DNA of 64,000 nucleotides from Haliclystus octoradiatus (GCA_916610825.1 OU744448.1:5520287-5584286); one strand, 5' to 3'; positions 24,224-35,230 are shown, counted from the stretch's first letter. Notes: generated by a model not told the origin, from the sequence alone. Translations and numbers: made by a program.

Positions 24224-24523
24224 CGGGTTGCGTACTTTACGTTATCCTGTACTGAGCATGCGCAAATTTTGTGGGCGTGATCTTTTGTGTTTTTGTTCAA
24301 ATCTAATTTGAGCATGTTCAAACCATTAGCGTTTTACTTTAGTTTACAACATATTAAGTAGAGATTTATGATTCTCATAGGTTGCTAAATATTTCTTTAT
24401 ACCTGCAGTTTATTTCTCCAAATTCTGGAAGAAATATATGTGTTTTTACCAAATGTGTGTTTTTGCAAGCAAATTTCAAAATCTTCATTTCTAAACTGAA
24501 TTGAGGTTCATATAGCTAGATAA
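24224..24523 (+). repeat. Left 300-bp inverted repeat arm
   Basis: Reverse complement of 29479-29780 with about a dozen differences, ending inwards at AGCTAGATAA. The outer tip starts CGGGTTGCG, directly next to the end of block A. Confidence 0.9.
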
Positions 24524-25336
24524 AAAATACATGTATTTTTTATACAGAAAATTGAATTAAGCCAAGCGTGGTCTTTCTTTTCAGCCAAAAAAGGTTCGAA
24601 TCAATTTATCAAGTCAATAGAATATATTAAGAGATACTACTTACTTTATAATTTTCAGAATTGAGCGCTGCAAAGGTTGTCAAAGATTTCCCATTTTTTA
24701 TTTGTCACTGTAATTTCAATACGAAGGTAACTCCACAAATAATAATTTAAGTATATTTCGAAACAATCCCAAAATAAATATATCAAGAACGCACGTCATT
24801 TGAAAGATTGGAATTTTCTGCATCGTTTATAGTAACTTTCAAGACATAAACCGAATCAATCACCGCTGCATATGATTTTTAAAATCGACACGTACTAAAC
24901 CTTGTTAATTTCTTTATTTTGATGCTAGATTTGTAACAGATAATGCAAGGTAATTTTCTTTAAACTCCAAGGTAGATCTATTTTTCTTATCATCACAAAG
25001 CCGAAATTTCACGAAAATATAGATATATATATTTCAATCATTGAAAATTTAGATAAATACAAGGTAAAGATTAAAGTTTATAATTTGATACAATGATTGT
25101 GGTCATCCCTTAAGCATAAATGCTTGTTTATTGGGAGACGCGTGATAATTTACAGGTTTTAGTTACTATAGTAAGAATAATGGTTTAAAAAAACAAAGAA
25201 AGAAAAGAAGAGAAAGACAAGGTAAAATAAATGGACAAATATGTATATGTATTATAATGAATCAGGAAAAGAGTTATAAAATGTCAGTAGCTATTAGATG
25301 AAGGTTTATTTGTTCTAAATTAGGTAAGTCATTAAG

Positions 25337-28258
25337 TTACAGTCGATTATAGTTAGTTGTTGATTGACAAACGTAACAGTTCTTTATCGTGCAGGTGATA
25401 GTGTAAGAATTTAATAACGAATTCTTCACAAAACGGGAGAAGTTTGCTGTAACTGGGGAAAGGTTCAGAGTACATTTTTTGCTGTTCCAAAGTGTAGGAA
25501 GTCTGTGACTAGGGAGCCGTTGCAGGAAGGTGGTCTTTGCATATGGTATCGAAAATAAATTTGTGATGCGTTTTTCTTTACTGCAAAAATTGAACATTGA
25601 TCTAGTTGTCAGAGCAGATTTTACTGATATGGCTCGACGAAGGAAAGTTAACGATTTCAAAATGTAGAGATCATTAAACTTTAGAATATGTAGAGATTTT
25701 AAAAGAGGTTCAGTATGGGTTAGAGGTCTACAACGTAGAAGGACTCGTACACATCTTTTATTTAGGGTTTTTAATTTATTGCAATTCACTGAGTGGCCCC
25801 AAATTGGAATGCCATACTCAAGGTGAGGTTTGACTATTGATGAGTATATTTGCGATTTGTAGGTATTTGAAAGAAAATTTTTTAATTTTATCAATGTATA
25901 ACATAATGATCGGATTTTCTTACACACAAAATCAACATGGATTTTCCAGTTTAATTTGTCATCAAGCAATAGGCCTAAGAATTTAACATGTTTCTCTTTT
26001 TCGTTAATTCCACATCGTTCAATTTGTGTGTTATTTATTTGCAGATTAATCTTGATACGTTGATTATTGAAAAGAATAAATTTTGTTTTTGCTTCATGTA
26101 GTGTGAGTTGGTTGTCGTAAAACCATTTTGAAATAGTGTTTAATTCTGCATTGACATTCTCCTGCAACTGGGTGACATTACTGTCAGACCATTGAAGGGT
26201 AGTATCATCTGCAAAAAGACTCACTTGAAATTCAGTTGAACTTGGCAAATCATTTACAAAAATTAAAAAAAGGAGTGGTCCGAGTATACTGCCTTGTGGA
26301 ACGCCACAAGTTACAGTATTGGGTTGAGATTGATGGTTGCTCATGCATACAATTTGTTTTCTGTTTGATAAATAATTGGTAAACCAAGCTAATTCGTTGT
26401 TTGTGATTCCATAGTGGGATAACTTGGATAAAAGAATGCTGTGATTTACAGTATCGAAGGCTTTTTTAAGGTCAATAAAAATGGCAACATGGTATTTGTC
26501 ATTTTGCTGTGTAAATATATTGTCCAAAAAATTTAAAATACAATCCATTGTTTGATAAAATTTTCGGAAACCGAATTGAAATTTTGTTAAAAAATGTTTA
26601 TCAAAATAAAAATAAAGTTGATTATATACAACTCGCTCTAACAGCTTGGAAAATGTTGAAATAATAGAAATAGGCCTGTAATTGGAGATTAAATGGATGT
26701 CTCCAGTTTTGAATAATGGTAAAACCTTTGCTATTTTATAATTTTGAGGGAAAAAACCTGTTTTCAAAGAGAGATTCACAAGATAAGTTAGCGGAGAGAG
26801 AATTTCTTGATATATGGATTTTAAACAAGTGCTTGATATGTTATCAAAAGAAGAACTAGATTTAGTTTTCATTTTCTTGATTACTTTCTCCACGGTTGTT
26901 TGAGAGACCGGTCTAAAAATAAATGAATTTTGTGTGTTTTTTGGTAAATATGATTTATAGTTATCAGTTGATTTGATTTGATGTGCAAGGTTAGGACCGA
27001 CATTAATAAAATATTCATTGAAAGCATTAGCAATCAAATTCATATCTGTTGTCTTACGATTGTTTACTTTAAAGAAATCTGGGTATCTGTTTTTTCTTTT
27101 ATTTCTTCCTAAAAGGTTGTTAGTTGCTTGCCATAGCTTCTTGATATCATGTTTATAGGTTAAATAAAAATGATCCCAGTAGAGAATTTTGGATTTCCTT
27201 ATTAGCTTGGAGTAGATTCGAAAGTAAATGTCATATTTTATTTTGATGTTAATGTTTTTAGTGGTAATCCATTTATGAAAGAGTTTCCCTTTATTTTTTC
27301 TCGAAATTAGTAAGCCATGGGTCATCCAGGGGTGAATTTTATGATTGCTTCGATTCAGCTTTTTGGTGATGATTGGACAGGCTAAATCTGCACACTTTTG
27401 GAATTGGTCATGAAATGTTTTGAATGCAGAAAAAGGTTCTTGAGGAAGAAACCAGTTGCATGCAGAAAGTGTATGGCTCAATGATTCAAGATTTCTGGGT
27501 GACATATCATGATAGGAAATTGAGGTCAATAGAGATAAATTTTTCTCTTTTGAGCTGAAATGTAAAAATGGACATAAGTGGTCAGATATATCAGTGGTGA
27601 TGACACCTGTCGTCAAAGTTGACTTATGGTTAGTAAAAATGTTGTCGAGAAGAGTGCATGATTTATATGTAACTCTGGTGGGAAGTGAATTTATTGGAAT
27701 GCATCGAAAATTAAAAAAACAATTTATAAGATCTTGTGATCTGATAGATTCGGTCAGCATGTCAACATTGAAGTCACCTCCTAAAAATATAGTTTTTTGG
27801 TTATATTCACGTAAGATTGAACTTAATATTGATATTGCGTTACTCAAGTTTGAATGAGGAGGAATATATGTTGAAATAAAAACAAAATTGCCACTTTCTG
27901 CAACAATAGTTTCTATATCATCATTAATTAGCGACAAATCGTGATTTACAGAGTATGTCAGGGAATTATGGATAATCAAACCTACACCGCCACCCCTAGT
28001 CACAGAGCGTTCCTTGTAAACATAATTGTAAGCAGGGAGAGAAATGTCACCACCATGCCAAATTTCCTGTACGGCTAGAACCTTTATCTTCGAAACATGA
28101 AGAAATTCACACAATTTGTCGTGATTTTTAAGCAAACTCCTAACGTTTTGTGTAGCGAAAGACATTTGATTTACAGGAACTTTATCAGCTGTTATATATC
28201 CTAAGCGTTCTATTAAATCACAGCTATTGTAAACCTCTTCTAGTTTGTCAATCATCAT
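25337..28258 (-). CDS. LINE ORF2: APE-type endonuclease and reverse transcriptase
   Basis: The 973-residue protein nicks target DNA and copies the LINE RNA at the nick (target-primed reverse transcription). An N-terminal endonuclease/exonuclease/phosphatase-type domain (residues 33-235) has N38 (ATQNVRSL), E65 (VQEIW), D162/N164 (GGDFN) and D226/H227 (SDH). The RT occupies about 500-780, with D596 (FIDLKKAFD), GVPQGSILGPLLF at 652 and the catalytic FADD at 682-685. The C-terminal region has WFxNxL-like and LEYGIPIWG motifs and a final CTIKNCYVC cysteine cluster. There are no internal stops. It is downstream of ORF1 on the same strand and probably translated from the same RNA. The start chosen is the first Met (28258); a Met at residue 32 just before the endonuclease is an alternative. 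Confidence 0.9.
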   Translation of the reverse strand: MMIDKLEEVYNSCDLIERLGYITADKVPVNQMSFATQNVRSLLKNHDKLCEFLHVSKIKVLAVQEIWHGGDISLPAYNYVYKERSVTRGGGVGLIIHNSLTYSVNHDLSLINDDIETIVAESGNFVFISTYIPPHSNLSNAISILSSILREYNQKTIFLGGDFNVDMLTESIRSQDLINCFFNFRCIPINSLPTRVTYKSCTLLDNIFTNHKSTLTTGVITTDISDHLCPFLHFSSKEKNLSLLTSISYHDMSPRNLESLSHTLSACNWFLPQEPFSAFKTFHDQFQKCADLACPIITKKLNRSNHKIHPWMTHGLLISRKNKGKLFHKWITTKNINIKIKYDIYFRIYSKLIRKSKILYWDHFYLTYKHDIKKLWQATNNLLGRNKRKNRYPDFFKVNNRKTTDMNLIANAFNEYFINVGPNLAHQIKSTDNYKSYLPKNTQNSFIFRPVSQTTVEKVIKKMKTKSSSSFDNISSTCLKSIYQEILSPLTYLVNLSLKTGFFPQNYKIAKVLPLFKTGDIHLISNYRPISIISTFSKLLERVVYNQLYFYFDKHFLTKFQFGFRKFYQTMDCILNFLDNIFTQQNDKYHVAIFIDLKKAFDTVNHSILLSKLSHYGITNNELAWFTNYLSNRKQIVCMSNHQSQPNTVTCGVPQGSILGPLLFLIFVNDLPSSTEFQVSLFADDTTLQWSDSNVTQLQENVNAELNTISKWFYDNQLTLHEAKTKFILFNNQRIKINLQINNTQIERCGINEKEKHVKFLGLLLDDKLNWKIHVDFVCKKIRSLCYTLIKLKNFLSNTYKSQIYSSIVKPHLEYGIPIWGHSVNCNKLKTLNKRCVRVLLRCRPLTHTEPLLKSLHILKFNDLYILKSLTFLRRAISVKSALTTRSMFNFCSKEKRITNLFSIPYAKTTFLQRLPSHRLPTLWNSKKCTLNLSPVTANFSRFVKNSLLNSYTITCTIKNCYVCQSTTNYNRL

Positions 28259-28470
28259 TTAAATTGGGGGAAAAATTATTGTGAAAAATAATAATAAATA
28301 ATAAGATCGTCATGGTTTGCAATAACTGCAGTTCGAGAAAACAGAAAAGAATACTGTATGGAATAACGGTTGTAAGCAGGACAGTAAAAAAGAATGAGCA
28401 AACGAGCTTAACTAAGAAGAAGAAGTGGTTAGAAAATGAATTAAATAATAAAAACGACTTATCCATGTCT

Positions 28471-29307
28471 TTAGTCAGTCGAGGTCCAATCATGAGTAAC
28501 AGCTTGAATGTCGTGATAATCTGAGATTTTCACGATTTTGTCAGACAATGTTTTGATAAATAGTTCCGAGTCGTTAGTCCAGCATCCTGCTATCTTTTTG
28601 GCTTTACGCAGCTGTCGACATTCAAAGAAAAGTTTCGCTACTTCTGCGCTAAGGTCCTCTGAAAGAAACAAGCCTGTGCCTTTTAAATCCTTTTTCGAAT
28701 TGAAGATTCGACGTCTGTTCCAAATGTTGTGAAAGGTGAGGAGGACGGTCGGCGGCTTTGACAGCGGTTTCTTAATTAAGGTGTTGTCATGGTTCCCACG
28801 CGTGGTGGTGTTGTGCAATGCCTCGTGCTGAAGTTCAGAATTTTTTGAAAATGGTAGATTTCCTTTTCGGGGAAAAAATCTCCTAGCAGAAAAGTCACTG
28901 TTTTGTAAATCAATTGAAAGGTGATTTTTTGCCATATTTATAACAGATGTAGTCAAATCCTCCTCTGCTGGTACACCGTCAAGTCGTAAGTTGACCAGTT
29001 TCCTCGATTTTTCGGTACGTTCAGCAGTCGCCTTCAGTCGGTTAATCTCATTTTGCTGGTCGTGCATTTTTTGTTCTAAGTCAGTAATACGCACATGCTG
29101 GTTATACGACGCTTTCTTAAGCACATCCAATTCTTTCAATAACGACTTATTCAAATCCCTCACCGTACTTTCCAATAAGGACTTGAATTCTTCGGATCCA
29201 AATGCCTCAAGTAAGTCTGCCTTCGTCAGTGGTGTTGTAGACTTAGAGACAATAGATGCATTATTTGGCTTAGCCTTGGCTTGTCGAGTTTGAGACATTC
29301 TAGACAA
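28471..29307 (-). CDS. LINE ORF1: coiled-coil RNA-binding protein
   Basis: The 278-residue protein has a basic, Ser/Thr-rich N-terminus and a heptad-like coiled coil (about residues 45-103). An RRM-like part follows, beginning KLVNLRLDGVPAEED (103) and reaching to PPTVLLTFHNIWNRRRIF (185-202). The C-terminal domain ends near residue 265. This is the layout of L1-type ORF1 proteins, which coat the element RNA as trimers in a ribonucleoprotein. The frame is intact. It precedes ORF2 by 212 bases, so ORF2 translation would need reinitiation or internal entry. No zinc knuckles are present. Confidence 0.8.
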   Translation of the reverse strand: MSRMSQTRQAKAKPNNASIVSKSTTPLTKADLLEAFGSEEFKSLLESTVRDLNKSLLKELDVLKKASYNQHVRITDLEQKMHDQQNEINRLKATAERTEKSRKLVNLRLDGVPAEEDLTTSVINMAKNHLSIDLQNSDFSARRFFPRKGNLPFSKNSELQHEALHNTTTRGNHDNTLIKKPLSKPPTVLLTFHNIWNRRRIFNSKKDLKGTGLFLSEDLSAEVAKLFFECRQLRKAKKIAGCWTNDSELFIKTLSDKIVKISDYHDIQAVTHDWTSTD

Positions 29308-29478
29308 CCAATACTGTCAAATATTCAGACGTATAGTACATATGATTCTGTGATAAACATCGTCAGAATTACTGTAAATATTGAGTACTTTCTCCAAAAA
29401 GAACAGGAGCTAGAAAATACACGTCTGCTCAATCTGACGCCCGAAGCCCAATACTTATTGTCCTTTTGATTAAGCCTC

Positions 29479-29780
29479 TTATCTAGCTATATCAACCTCA
29501 ATTCAGTTTAAAATATCAAGATTTTGAAATTTGCTTGCAAAAACACACATTTTGGTAAAAACACACATATTTCTTCCAGAAATTGGAGAAATAAACTACA
29601 GGTATAAAGAAATGTTTAGCAACCTATGAGAATCATAAAGTTCTACTTAATATGTTGTAAACTAAAGTAAAACGCTAATGGTTTGAACATGCTCAAATTA
29701 GATTTGAACAAAAACACAAAAGATCACGCCCACAAAATTTGCTCATGCTCAGCACAGGATAACGTAAAGTACGCAACCCG
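29479..29780 (-). repeat. Right 302-bp inverted repeat arm
   Basis: Partner of 24224-24523. The outer end reads CGCAACCCG; the inner end abuts the putative target-site copy TTGATTAAGCC. Confidence 0.9.
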
Positions 29781-31586
29781 CTGAGATCCGTTTAAGTTTT
29801 TGTATTATAATTGATAATACCACAACAAAACAACTTTACAAAGATAACTATCATAAAATTTTATTCTATTTCGTATGCATGACTGCATCTATTCTACTTT
29901 AATTAAACATAATTATGCCATCGAAGTAAAATGTGTATTATATATTATTCAAAATATTATCCAGGCCCGATATCTTTCTGAAAAAATACACGAGACGTAC
30001 TTGGTTATATATAAGATAATCAATTAACATAGTTTTCTTTCCCAACAAGGTATTTTTCTTTACGATAATGTTTTGCGTGATTTGTTCGAAGCCTTTGAAC
30101 GTCACATCACATTATCTCGCTGAAATGCAGCCTATATTTAAGCAAGTTGTTAGAATAAGTGTAATATAAGTAATTAGAACATAACAAGGACTTGCTACGA
30201 TTTATTCTTACAATTTGATTGGTTAACGCCAAAAGCGCCATTTCCCCGTATCCGAGCCTGACTCGTCAACTTCATGAAATTGATGAAAATACGAAACAAC
30301 CGATAATTATTCAAACATGGCATTAGCTAGCACGTAATAAAAAGCAAATATAGTGAATATTTGTAGAGCTATCAACACATTTAAAGTGGAAACTGCAAAA
30401 CTCCAGGAGACAACTCGAAGTTGAAAATTACTCACCGAGGAGGCCCGTACTTTTTATTTTCGTGGTGCTATCATAGCATAGTTCATAGAAAGTATGAATA
30501 TATTTGTTTAATAAAATTAGATCGGATAAAGCAGTCCAACATAATCCAACGCATTATTCTATTTTGCATCTTTTTTCTTGGTTATAGTGGCTATTTCAAA
30601 ATAGAAAGCCTTATAATATTGGATAAAGCTTGCAAAACATACAGGCCCGACATGGGGAATATACAGGACCGACACGGGGGATGTTGGAAAACAAAAGTGA
30701 AGTGTTGAAAGAATGAGCCGGGTGCAAGTGCTTTCAACAATTCCTGATTGTCTTCTAACTTTTCCGATTGATGTAAATATGAATATAAACACTTTCAAGC
30801 GTGTGGTAGCCCTTTTCTATTATAGAGATAATTTCTTAATCAAATGTGTTTATATTGCGAAAGGTCGTTCAAATCTTGAATTAATGATCCAAAATTCAAT
30901 TTAGATAGTAAAAAAAACTCGGCAATCTGAAATTTGAAATCCGAAATCTGAAATTTAAAATTTGAAATTCGATCTCACGTTTTTATTTACGTCATGTTAT
31001 TTCATTTAGTTGATGATATTTGAGCCGTGAATTCTAAATCGCAACTTCTAATATTGTAACATTTTTTGAAATATGCAAGCAAAGCAAAACGAGTTAAATA
31101 TAAAAATGATAAAAATCACGGTTTCAAATACGACATACACATATATGTCCTTGAAATCATCATTCCAAGCGAGCAAGTCTGAAATTTTATCAAAATATTT
31201 CTTACCAAAAACATCGCGGCTCGAAATGCAGACAAACGAACGAGTGGACAACGGTCAGTAATTAAATTAAACTAGAATCAATTTTGTAGCAAGCCATATT
31301 ATCCAAACACCCAGAAGTCACATATGATGTTTCAGCAATGTCAGTGCAATTGAAATACAGAAATATAAGCCGTTGATTTGTTGTTGTCCAAATGATGCTA
31401 GATTCGATATGCTTCTTCTTTGCAAGGAATATCACATACATAGACTTGTAAACAAAAAAACAGTATTAAATGTGCACAATTATATACATTATGCTTGCTT
31501 TCAACAAAATGCTTTATCCCACATTACAGCTTTGGTAAACGGTTTTAGCAAATCACAAAACACTTCATTCACTTTGAATTCTATTT
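29781..31586. other. No gene seen
   Basis: AT-rich. Holds a short GAAATYTGAAAT tandem-like patch near 30920-30970 and a repeated GGCCCGACATGGGG/GGACCGACACGGGG pair near 30640-30680. A 95-codon + frame at 30421 has no recognisable domain. Confidence 0.4.
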
Positions 31587-32160
31587 GTGTTAAATGAACC
31601 AAATATCTTTTAACAACGTAAAACTCTTATATCTATTATGATGCTGCTCTATGTCAATCACCCTAGATTGTAAATACATATTATTCTTCCTCGGAGATTA
31701 AGCAATACGCATTATAGAGGAGACTAAGCAATACGCATTATAGATTATCAATACGCATTATTATTACGCATTACCCCTTCCATTATTGCTTTAATAAATC
31801 ATATACCATAGAGTCAGAATATCGTACTGTATTTACTCTGCTTGAATTTTATCATTTAATTCACTGAAAATAGAGGTCGCAAGTCGGCAACTTCAATGTT
31901 ACTGACTAAAGCTATCGCAGGATCCAATAAATAAAAATCAATACTATACTTTATATTTGACACTATGACCTTCAACGAAATCTCACTCATTCACAATACT
32001 TGGGATAACCGAAACTGGGAAAAACCGCAACGCTTCAAAAGACCTATTACAATTCATATCTCAATAATGACTAGACAATTTACAAAAATATTTTCAGCTC
32101 AAATGAGTGAAACAACAGCTCATTACATTTGAGTGTATTTATGTTAAGTGAACCAAATAT
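31587..32160 (+). repeat. Interspersed repeat, about 570 bp (inverted copy at 59930-60520)
   Basis: The whole segment, from the AACCAAATATCTT start through the CTTCCTCGGAGA and CGAAACTGGGAAAAACCGC regions to TTACATTTGAGTGTATTTATG, is found in reverse orientation at 59930-60520. A CAATACGCATTATAGA stretch is locally tandem near 31700-31760. Family unidentified; no open frame. Confidence 0.7.
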
Positions 32161-32330
32161 CTTATAACAACGTAAAACTCTTATATCTATTATGATGTTC
32201 TATGTCAATCATCCTGGATTGTAAATACATATTATTCTTCCTCGGAGACTAAGCAATACGCATGATGGAGGACCCCTCCCATTATTGCTTTATAAAATAA
32301 TATACCATGGAATCAGAATATCTTCTGTAT
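32130..32330 (+). repeat. Second partial copy of the 31.6 kb repeat
   Basis: Direct repeat of 31590-31830: AACCAAATATCTTATAACAA, ATTCTTCCTCGGAGACTAAG and ATATACCATGGAATCAGAAT recur in the same order about 550 bp downstream. Confidence 0.7.
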
Positions 32331-32949
32331 CGTTTCGTTTTATTTTTTTTCATTGATTATTTAACTGTCCATCCCGTTCCTGTTAGCTCAATTTCTTGTC
32401 GTATAACATATTCAAAAAGGGCTATATACATTCAAAGTTGTAACTGTTTGTTTCAACACTTTTCAGTGCTTACTTATCACATCGTGAGGATTAAAATGTT
32501 GCTACACAACGATACTGGAACTCTAGATTTTTTTGACAGAAAAAATGTTGATATGAATTTTGAGACGAAAAACCTTGCAGCAGCGTTGGGTAGTGACGCG
32601 ATAATCCTGATGATTTGATGAGTAAATGCTACGGTAAAACGAAAAGTTACAACTTTGAAGATATATAGCTCTTCTTGGAATATGTTATACTATAAAAAAA
32701 AGTAGCTAGCAGGATCGGGATGAGCAGTTAAATAATTAATGGAAAAATTTAAGATTAGCAATTAGAACGTAACATGTTGGCCGAAAATCACGGTCAAACT
32801 CTTTTGCGGAAAAGTGAATCATTTCTTTTTTGGTTTCAAAAAGTGGGACACGAGAATCTCAAAAAGTGGGACAAAGAGCCGCGCTGTGTAAAAACTGAAC
32901 AACAACATGTACGTCATATACGGATAGAAAAAAAAGTTCCAGCCAAATC
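32331..32949. other. No gene seen
   Basis: Two open + frames of 103 (32307) and 69 codons (32774) show no recognisable domain. AAAAGTGGGACA occurs twice at 32838-32871. Confidence 0.35.
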
Positions 32950-33450
32950 CGTTGTGTTCCAAAAGACGATGAATACACTTTAACGGAGATCGACTACGTG
33001 AATTGCTTACTATTGCAACAACAAAAGCAGTTATTTATATCTCAAGATCAACCATACGAACAATTGGATGGAGTTGCTATGGGCTCCCACTTGGTCTGCT
33101 TATGGCTAATGTCTTTATGTGCTATGTTGAAGAATAACTTATAGAAAGCCAATCGCTACGTCGCTATTATCAACGCTGTGTCGATGACACTATTGCCATA
33201 GTAACGAACAATGACGATGCTAATGGATTTCTCGACAGTTTAAATCAAATCCATCCATCTATCACTTTCACTATGGAGACACAAAGAAACAATAAATTAC
33301 CCTTTCTCGGAATTTTTTTATTGAAAATTTATTGAAACGCAAATCTATCGTGAAAAAACCAATACCGGCCTTTTTTACAATTTAAAAGCAGCCTTGATCA
33401 GCGTTAACAAAACAGTCACTTTTAAAAACATTATTACACCGTTCGTTTAA

Positions 33451-33613
33451 AGGGGCAAAGTTGGCTGGTAGGCTCAACGCACTTAGAGTCACATGCGTCT
33501 TTGTCGTTTGTATTGCTTCTGTAGCTGAAACCATGCTGAAAACTTAAACTGATTTGAAGCCATGCTAAGCCATACAAACGAGCTCGTAGCGATCGCCGGT
33601 CAATGCTGCTCCT
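33451..33613. mobile_element. 163-bp MITE with TTAA target duplication
   Basis: The ends are AGGGGCA...TGCTCCT, flanked by TTAA at 33447-33450 and 33614-33617. The paralogous Penelope-like copy on the - strand (near 17.37 kb) reads TCGTTTAACCTCGTCAG with no insert, matching the outer flanks here. A TTAA duplication fits piggyBac- or Kolobok-type transposition; which one cannot be said. No coding capacity. Confidence 0.75.
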
Positions 33614-34390
33614 TTAAGCTCGTCAGAGCAGTATATTAATTGTGAATGTAGTAATATCAAACGTATTTTTATCGATCTTAAGTATCTAGTTTCCCTTTTA
33701 AATTTTTATCTTAGTCGTTTTAATTTAATTATTTTAATAGTATTGACCATGCTAACATTGTGAAAAAAGAACCTGACGCTATAAATAAGTTGCCTTTTAA
33801 ATATCAGGGCGCAAGTAATATAGTGAGAAGAGATATAAAATATCTGTGTAATAAAATAAATGTTAACATTTTATCTGTTTTTACCACTTGAATACCCAAA
33901 AATGACTTGACGAATCGTGAAGCCAAACCTGAACTTTTTTCGAAACATTGCGTAATCTATCATTTCAAGTGTGGCTTGTGTAAGTCAAGCTTTATGTAGG
34001 ATATACTAAATGTCACCTACACCAAAAAATAGAAGAGCACAGCAGAAAGAGTTCAGCAATTGGGAAACATATCCAACAACGCATTCAAGTAATAAACGAT
34101 TTAATCAATGATTTTAAGGTTTTATAACATTGCAGCTCCAAATGGGACTCGTATATGAAGTGCTATTCATTAGGGACTTGCAACCAAACCTGAATGGTCA
34201 ATCCGATTCAATCCGATCTAAATAATTTAATTCAATTTCTTATTCTATTTTATCAAACAAAAATTTTTTTTTTGTTTTACAATTATAGGTACCTTAGTAA
34301 GTTTAAGTCATAAATGAGAAATAAATGAATTATTTATTGCTATAAATGCTAACTTAATATAATAAAAAAAGTTTTCAAACTTGAAAATGG

Positions 34391-34417
34391 TCACAGACGA
34401 TGGCCGAAACGTCGATA
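34391..34417 (+). ncRNA. Degenerate hammerhead-ribozyme-like motif of the Penelope element
   Basis: CAGACGATGGCCGAAACGTC resembles the conserved hammerhead core found in Penelope-like element termini (CTGATGA, short stem, GAAAC, GTC). It keeps the GGCCGAAACGTC half, but the first core box reads CAGACGA rather than CTGATGA, so self-cleavage is unlikely. Its location, after the endonuclease remnant, is where such ribozymes are known. Confidence 0.5.
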
Positions 34418-34737
34418 TTTACTAATAAAACACATTCAAATTACTGTTGTCGGTGATTTTTGTTATCAAATGCTATAACATTATTATCACCATATCCATG
34501 TAAAAAAGATTTTTCGATTCGTGGAACTTTCCAAGATATTATAGAAGTACTTATATGTTGTATTTCCTGTTTTAATAATGTTCGGTCCATTAATTCTCAG
34601 CTGTTTAATAATTATAAATAAACGCAAAAATCAGATCTATGAAAAAAAATCTAAATTATGAAAATTAAATTAGATGTAGTTTTGTCCTTCCGTATAGTTC
34701 TGTCCTTTTACTAGTATTAATCATTGAAAATTATACT

Positions 34738-35230
34738 TATAGAATAGAATAAAATAGAATAGACTTGTCAAAAATTGAATGGTGTAAAATCTACAGGCAA
34801 ATAATAATGGAAAGCACAACTTCCACTTAATTCGAGCCTACAAATACTGTATGCATGATTAAGAAAACGAATAATCAAATATATTGATTTATTGAATAAT
34901 CAAAGTTGAACAAAATTCAAATTTCCTGCAATATTTGTGATAAGTCAACCTTTCATCATCTATTTCTAAAAGTGATGTTTAGCTTTCACAATGCTATCTG
35001 GTAATGAGTTCCAAACATTGACAACACGATTACAAAAAGTAGACCGATGGTGACATTTATCACTTTGGCTGATTCAAGGATTAGAAAATGACCTCTCCTC
35101 ACAACGTGTATTTTGTGGGATCTTGTGTCTAGTTTCATTGAAATAAAGTACTTATAACAGCGTCGAAAAAGCCATGTAATATTTTGGAAGTCATTATAAG
35201 AGCTGTCCTTAGTCCTTTGTCCTTACGCAA
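34738..35230 (-). pseudogene. 3' remnant of a CR1-like LINE
   Basis: On the - strand 35060-34970 reads STFCNRVVNVWNSLPDSIVK and a stop, the C-terminal signature of CR1/Jockey-like ORF2 proteins. A KILHGFFDAVIST-like stretch lies upstream (about 35200-35130) in another frame. It ends leftwards in a TAGAATAGAATAAAATAGAA tail-like repeat near 34740. Frames are broken; no RT core remains. It abuts the IL-17-like exon. Confidence 0.6.

Larger units (their letters stand above)
24564..29465 (-). mobile_element. Non-LTR retrotransposon (LINE), apparently full length
   Basis: About 4.9 kb between the putative target duplications. It has a short 5' region (29465-29308), ORF1 (29307-28471), a 212-base spacer, ORF2 (28258-25337) and a roughly 770-base 3' region with no gene. 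Both ORFs are open with all expected motifs. The domain order (RRM-type ORF1; APE-type endonuclease plus RT in ORF2, no RNase H) fits the CR1/L2/Jockey-like group; the exact clade cannot be set by eye. No clean poly(A) tail is seen at the 3' end. Confidence 0.7.
24224..29780. mobile_element. Inverted-repeat (fold-back) element carrying a LINE
   Basis: Inverted repeats of 300 bp (24224-24523) and 302 bp (29479-29780), about 95% identical, enclose 5 kb that contains a LINE on the - strand. The tips read CGGGTTGCGTACTTTACG. No duplicated target is evident outside them. The simplest reading is a roughly 650-bp palindromic MITE into which a LINE inserted. TTGAATTAAGCC (24552-24563) and TTGATTAAGCC (29466-29476) just inside the arms would be the LINE's target duplication. 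A LINE that moves together with these repeats is the less likely alternative. Confidence 0.75.
32950..34460 (+). pseudogene. Penelope-like element, broken, with 3' end
   Basis: In order it shows an RT lead-in (SQDQPYEQLDGVAMGS, near 33040-33090) and MANVFMCYVEE. These are followed by YYQRCVDDTIAIVTNNDDANGFLDSLN (catalytic VDD kept) and TFTMETQRNNKLPFLG to about 33320. After a MITE and a spacer come SNIVRRDIKYLCNK and SKHCVIYHFKCGLC (about 33800-33985, lead-in to the GIY-YIG nuclease, whose core is damaged). A FIRDLQPNLNGQSDSI tail lies near 34170-34215. Several stops and frameshifts make it dead. A hammerhead-like motif and ACTAATAAAACA end the element. Confidence 0.75.

Noticed and set aside
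24224..29780. Reading the inverted repeats as LTRs or Penelope-type terminal repeats of the LINE
   Set aside because: They are in inverted, not direct, orientation; ORF2 has an APE-type endonuclease rather than GIY-YIG; putative target-site copies lie inside the arms.
30640..30685. GC-rich GGCCCGACATGGGG/GGACCGACACGGGG pair as a regulatory site
   Set aside because: Only two imperfect units and no nearby gene to regulate.
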